Positions 4,656-5,131 of a stretch of 5,131 bases of DNA are shown in pieces. The notes beneath the pieces were generated by a model that was given only the letters and a program-made list of their open reading frames with translations, was not told the origin of the DNA and ran no database searches. The translations under genes were made by a program, and so were the position numbers. This stretch comes from Bacteroidales bacterium (lineage in GTDB: Bacteria > Bacteroidota > Bacteroidia > Bacteroidales > Muribaculaceae), in NCBI GenBank assembly GCA_900755985.1, contig CAAEIL010000008.1, positions 1-5,131 on the forward strand. The letters are read 5' to 3'. Numbering within the stretch: the first letter of the stretch is position 1; each line of letters starts with the position of its first letter.

Positions 4656-5131
4656 TTAGTGGACGGTGAGCTTGAGGGCTGCGGTGCCGGACTCTGTTTC
4701 GTAGCGCAGAAGGTAGACGCCGGGGGCGACGCCGGTCAGCGACATGGTTTGTGCGTCGTCGGCACGGGCGACAGTGGCGCCGGAGAGGCTGTAAAGACCG
4801 GCGTGACGGACGGCGCGGCCAAAGTCGACGGTGCGTGTGGCGGCGTTGTAAACTACGCGGCTGTTGTCAGCGACGATGCCGTCGATGCCCTGGGTGGCGA
4901 GAATGAAGGTGGTGATGGCGCCCTGCGAGCGGCCTTCGTTGTAGACGGCTTCGACACGGGCTACGTGGTGGCCGTTGGCGATATTGCCGAGCTTGCACGA
5001 GGTCTCGGTGGTGGACAGTACCATGGCGTCGTCGACAAAGACTTCGTAGGCTTTGAATGTGGCTTTGCCGGCAGGAGCCTTGCCGGCAGCGGGGTTTTTG
5101 GCGCCGCGGAAAAAGTCATCGTACTGCAAAG
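4656..5131 (-). CDS. Secreted/surface protein, C-terminal fragment with FN3-like and sorting-type domains
   Basis: The frame stays open to the window edge; its first in-frame start-like codon (TTG at 5129) is not a convincing start, so the true start lies outside and 157-158 C-terminal residues are seen. Numbering within the fragment: about 22-73 resembles a fibronectin type III-like strand domain of the kind common in Bacteroidetes adhesins and peptidases (YEVFVDDAMVLSTTETS, then the N-G-x-H-x-A-R-V-E-A-V-Y strand and an S-Q-G turn). About 82-157 resembles a C-terminal sorting-type domain: a linker, VYNAATRTVDF, GLYSLSGATVARA, and the closing G-V-Y-L-L-R-Y strand with a basic ALKLTVH tail. 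In Bacteroidetes such domains guide export and surface attachment through the type IX system, although many gut species carry the domain without clear T9SS genes. The main function of the protein lies in the unseen N-terminal part. The gene ends 46 bases before a terminator. Confidence 0.75.
   Translation of the reverse strand, partial: LQYDDFFRGAKNPAAGKAPAGKATFKAYEVFVDDAMVLSTTETSCKLGNIANGHHVARVEAVYNEGRSQGAITTFILATQGIDGIVADNSRVVYNAATRTVDFGRAVRHAGLYSLSGATVARADDAQTMSLTGVAPGVYLLRYETESGTAALKLTVH

Noticed and set aside
4189..4659. Plus-strand open frame of 156 codons in the intergenic region
   Set aside because: It runs through the promoter region, the repeats and the terminator of the neighbouring gene, with no family features or ribosome binding site.

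Overview
The window reads as a stretch of Bacteroidales chromosome. This is inferred from the protein families (a five-repeat DUF349 protein, a WcaJ-like sugar transferase and a secreted protein ending in a sorting-type C-terminal domain), from TAnnTTTG-type promoter boxes, and from weak or absent Shine-Dalgarno sequences at most starts. The fairly GC-rich coding sequence would suit a Muribaculaceae-like gut lineage, but that family-level placement is a guess. All genes lie on the minus strand, so transcription runs from high to low coordinates.

Layout in transcription order. (1) 5131-4656: the C-terminal end of a secreted or surface protein, whose start lies beyond the window. A hairpin plus T-tract terminator follows at 4610-4573. 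(2) 4572-4103: a non-coding region of about 470 bases. It holds palindromes, a G/T-rich tandem repeat, inverted repeats, and promoter-like boxes for the next gene. (3) 4102-2093: a 669-residue cytoplasmic protein with five DUF349 repeats and a C-terminal coiled coil, function unknown. (4) 2092-1978: a 115-base spacer with a strong 9-bp hairpin and a 10-bp palindrome. (5) 1977-586: a polyprenyl-phosphate sugar-1-phosphate transferase of the undecaprenyl-phosphate glucose phosphotransferase type. (6) 559-65: a YbaK-type Cys-tRNA(Pro) deacylase, 26 bases after the transferase. (7) 68-1: the first 22 codons of chorismate synthase (aroC), overlapping the ybaK stop in an ATGA arrangement. This gene is easy to miss because only 68 bases lie inside the window.

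The tight spacing suggests that the transferase, ybaK and aroC form one transcription unit. It would mix envelope polysaccharide initiation, translational quality control and the last step of the shikimate pathway, and no shared biochemical purpose is obvious. I see no clear new defence or mobile system here. The least explained items are the repeat-rich region 4281-4456, the multi-repeat DUF349 protein with its recently duplicated acidic segment, and the sugar transferase lying outside any visible polysaccharide cluster.
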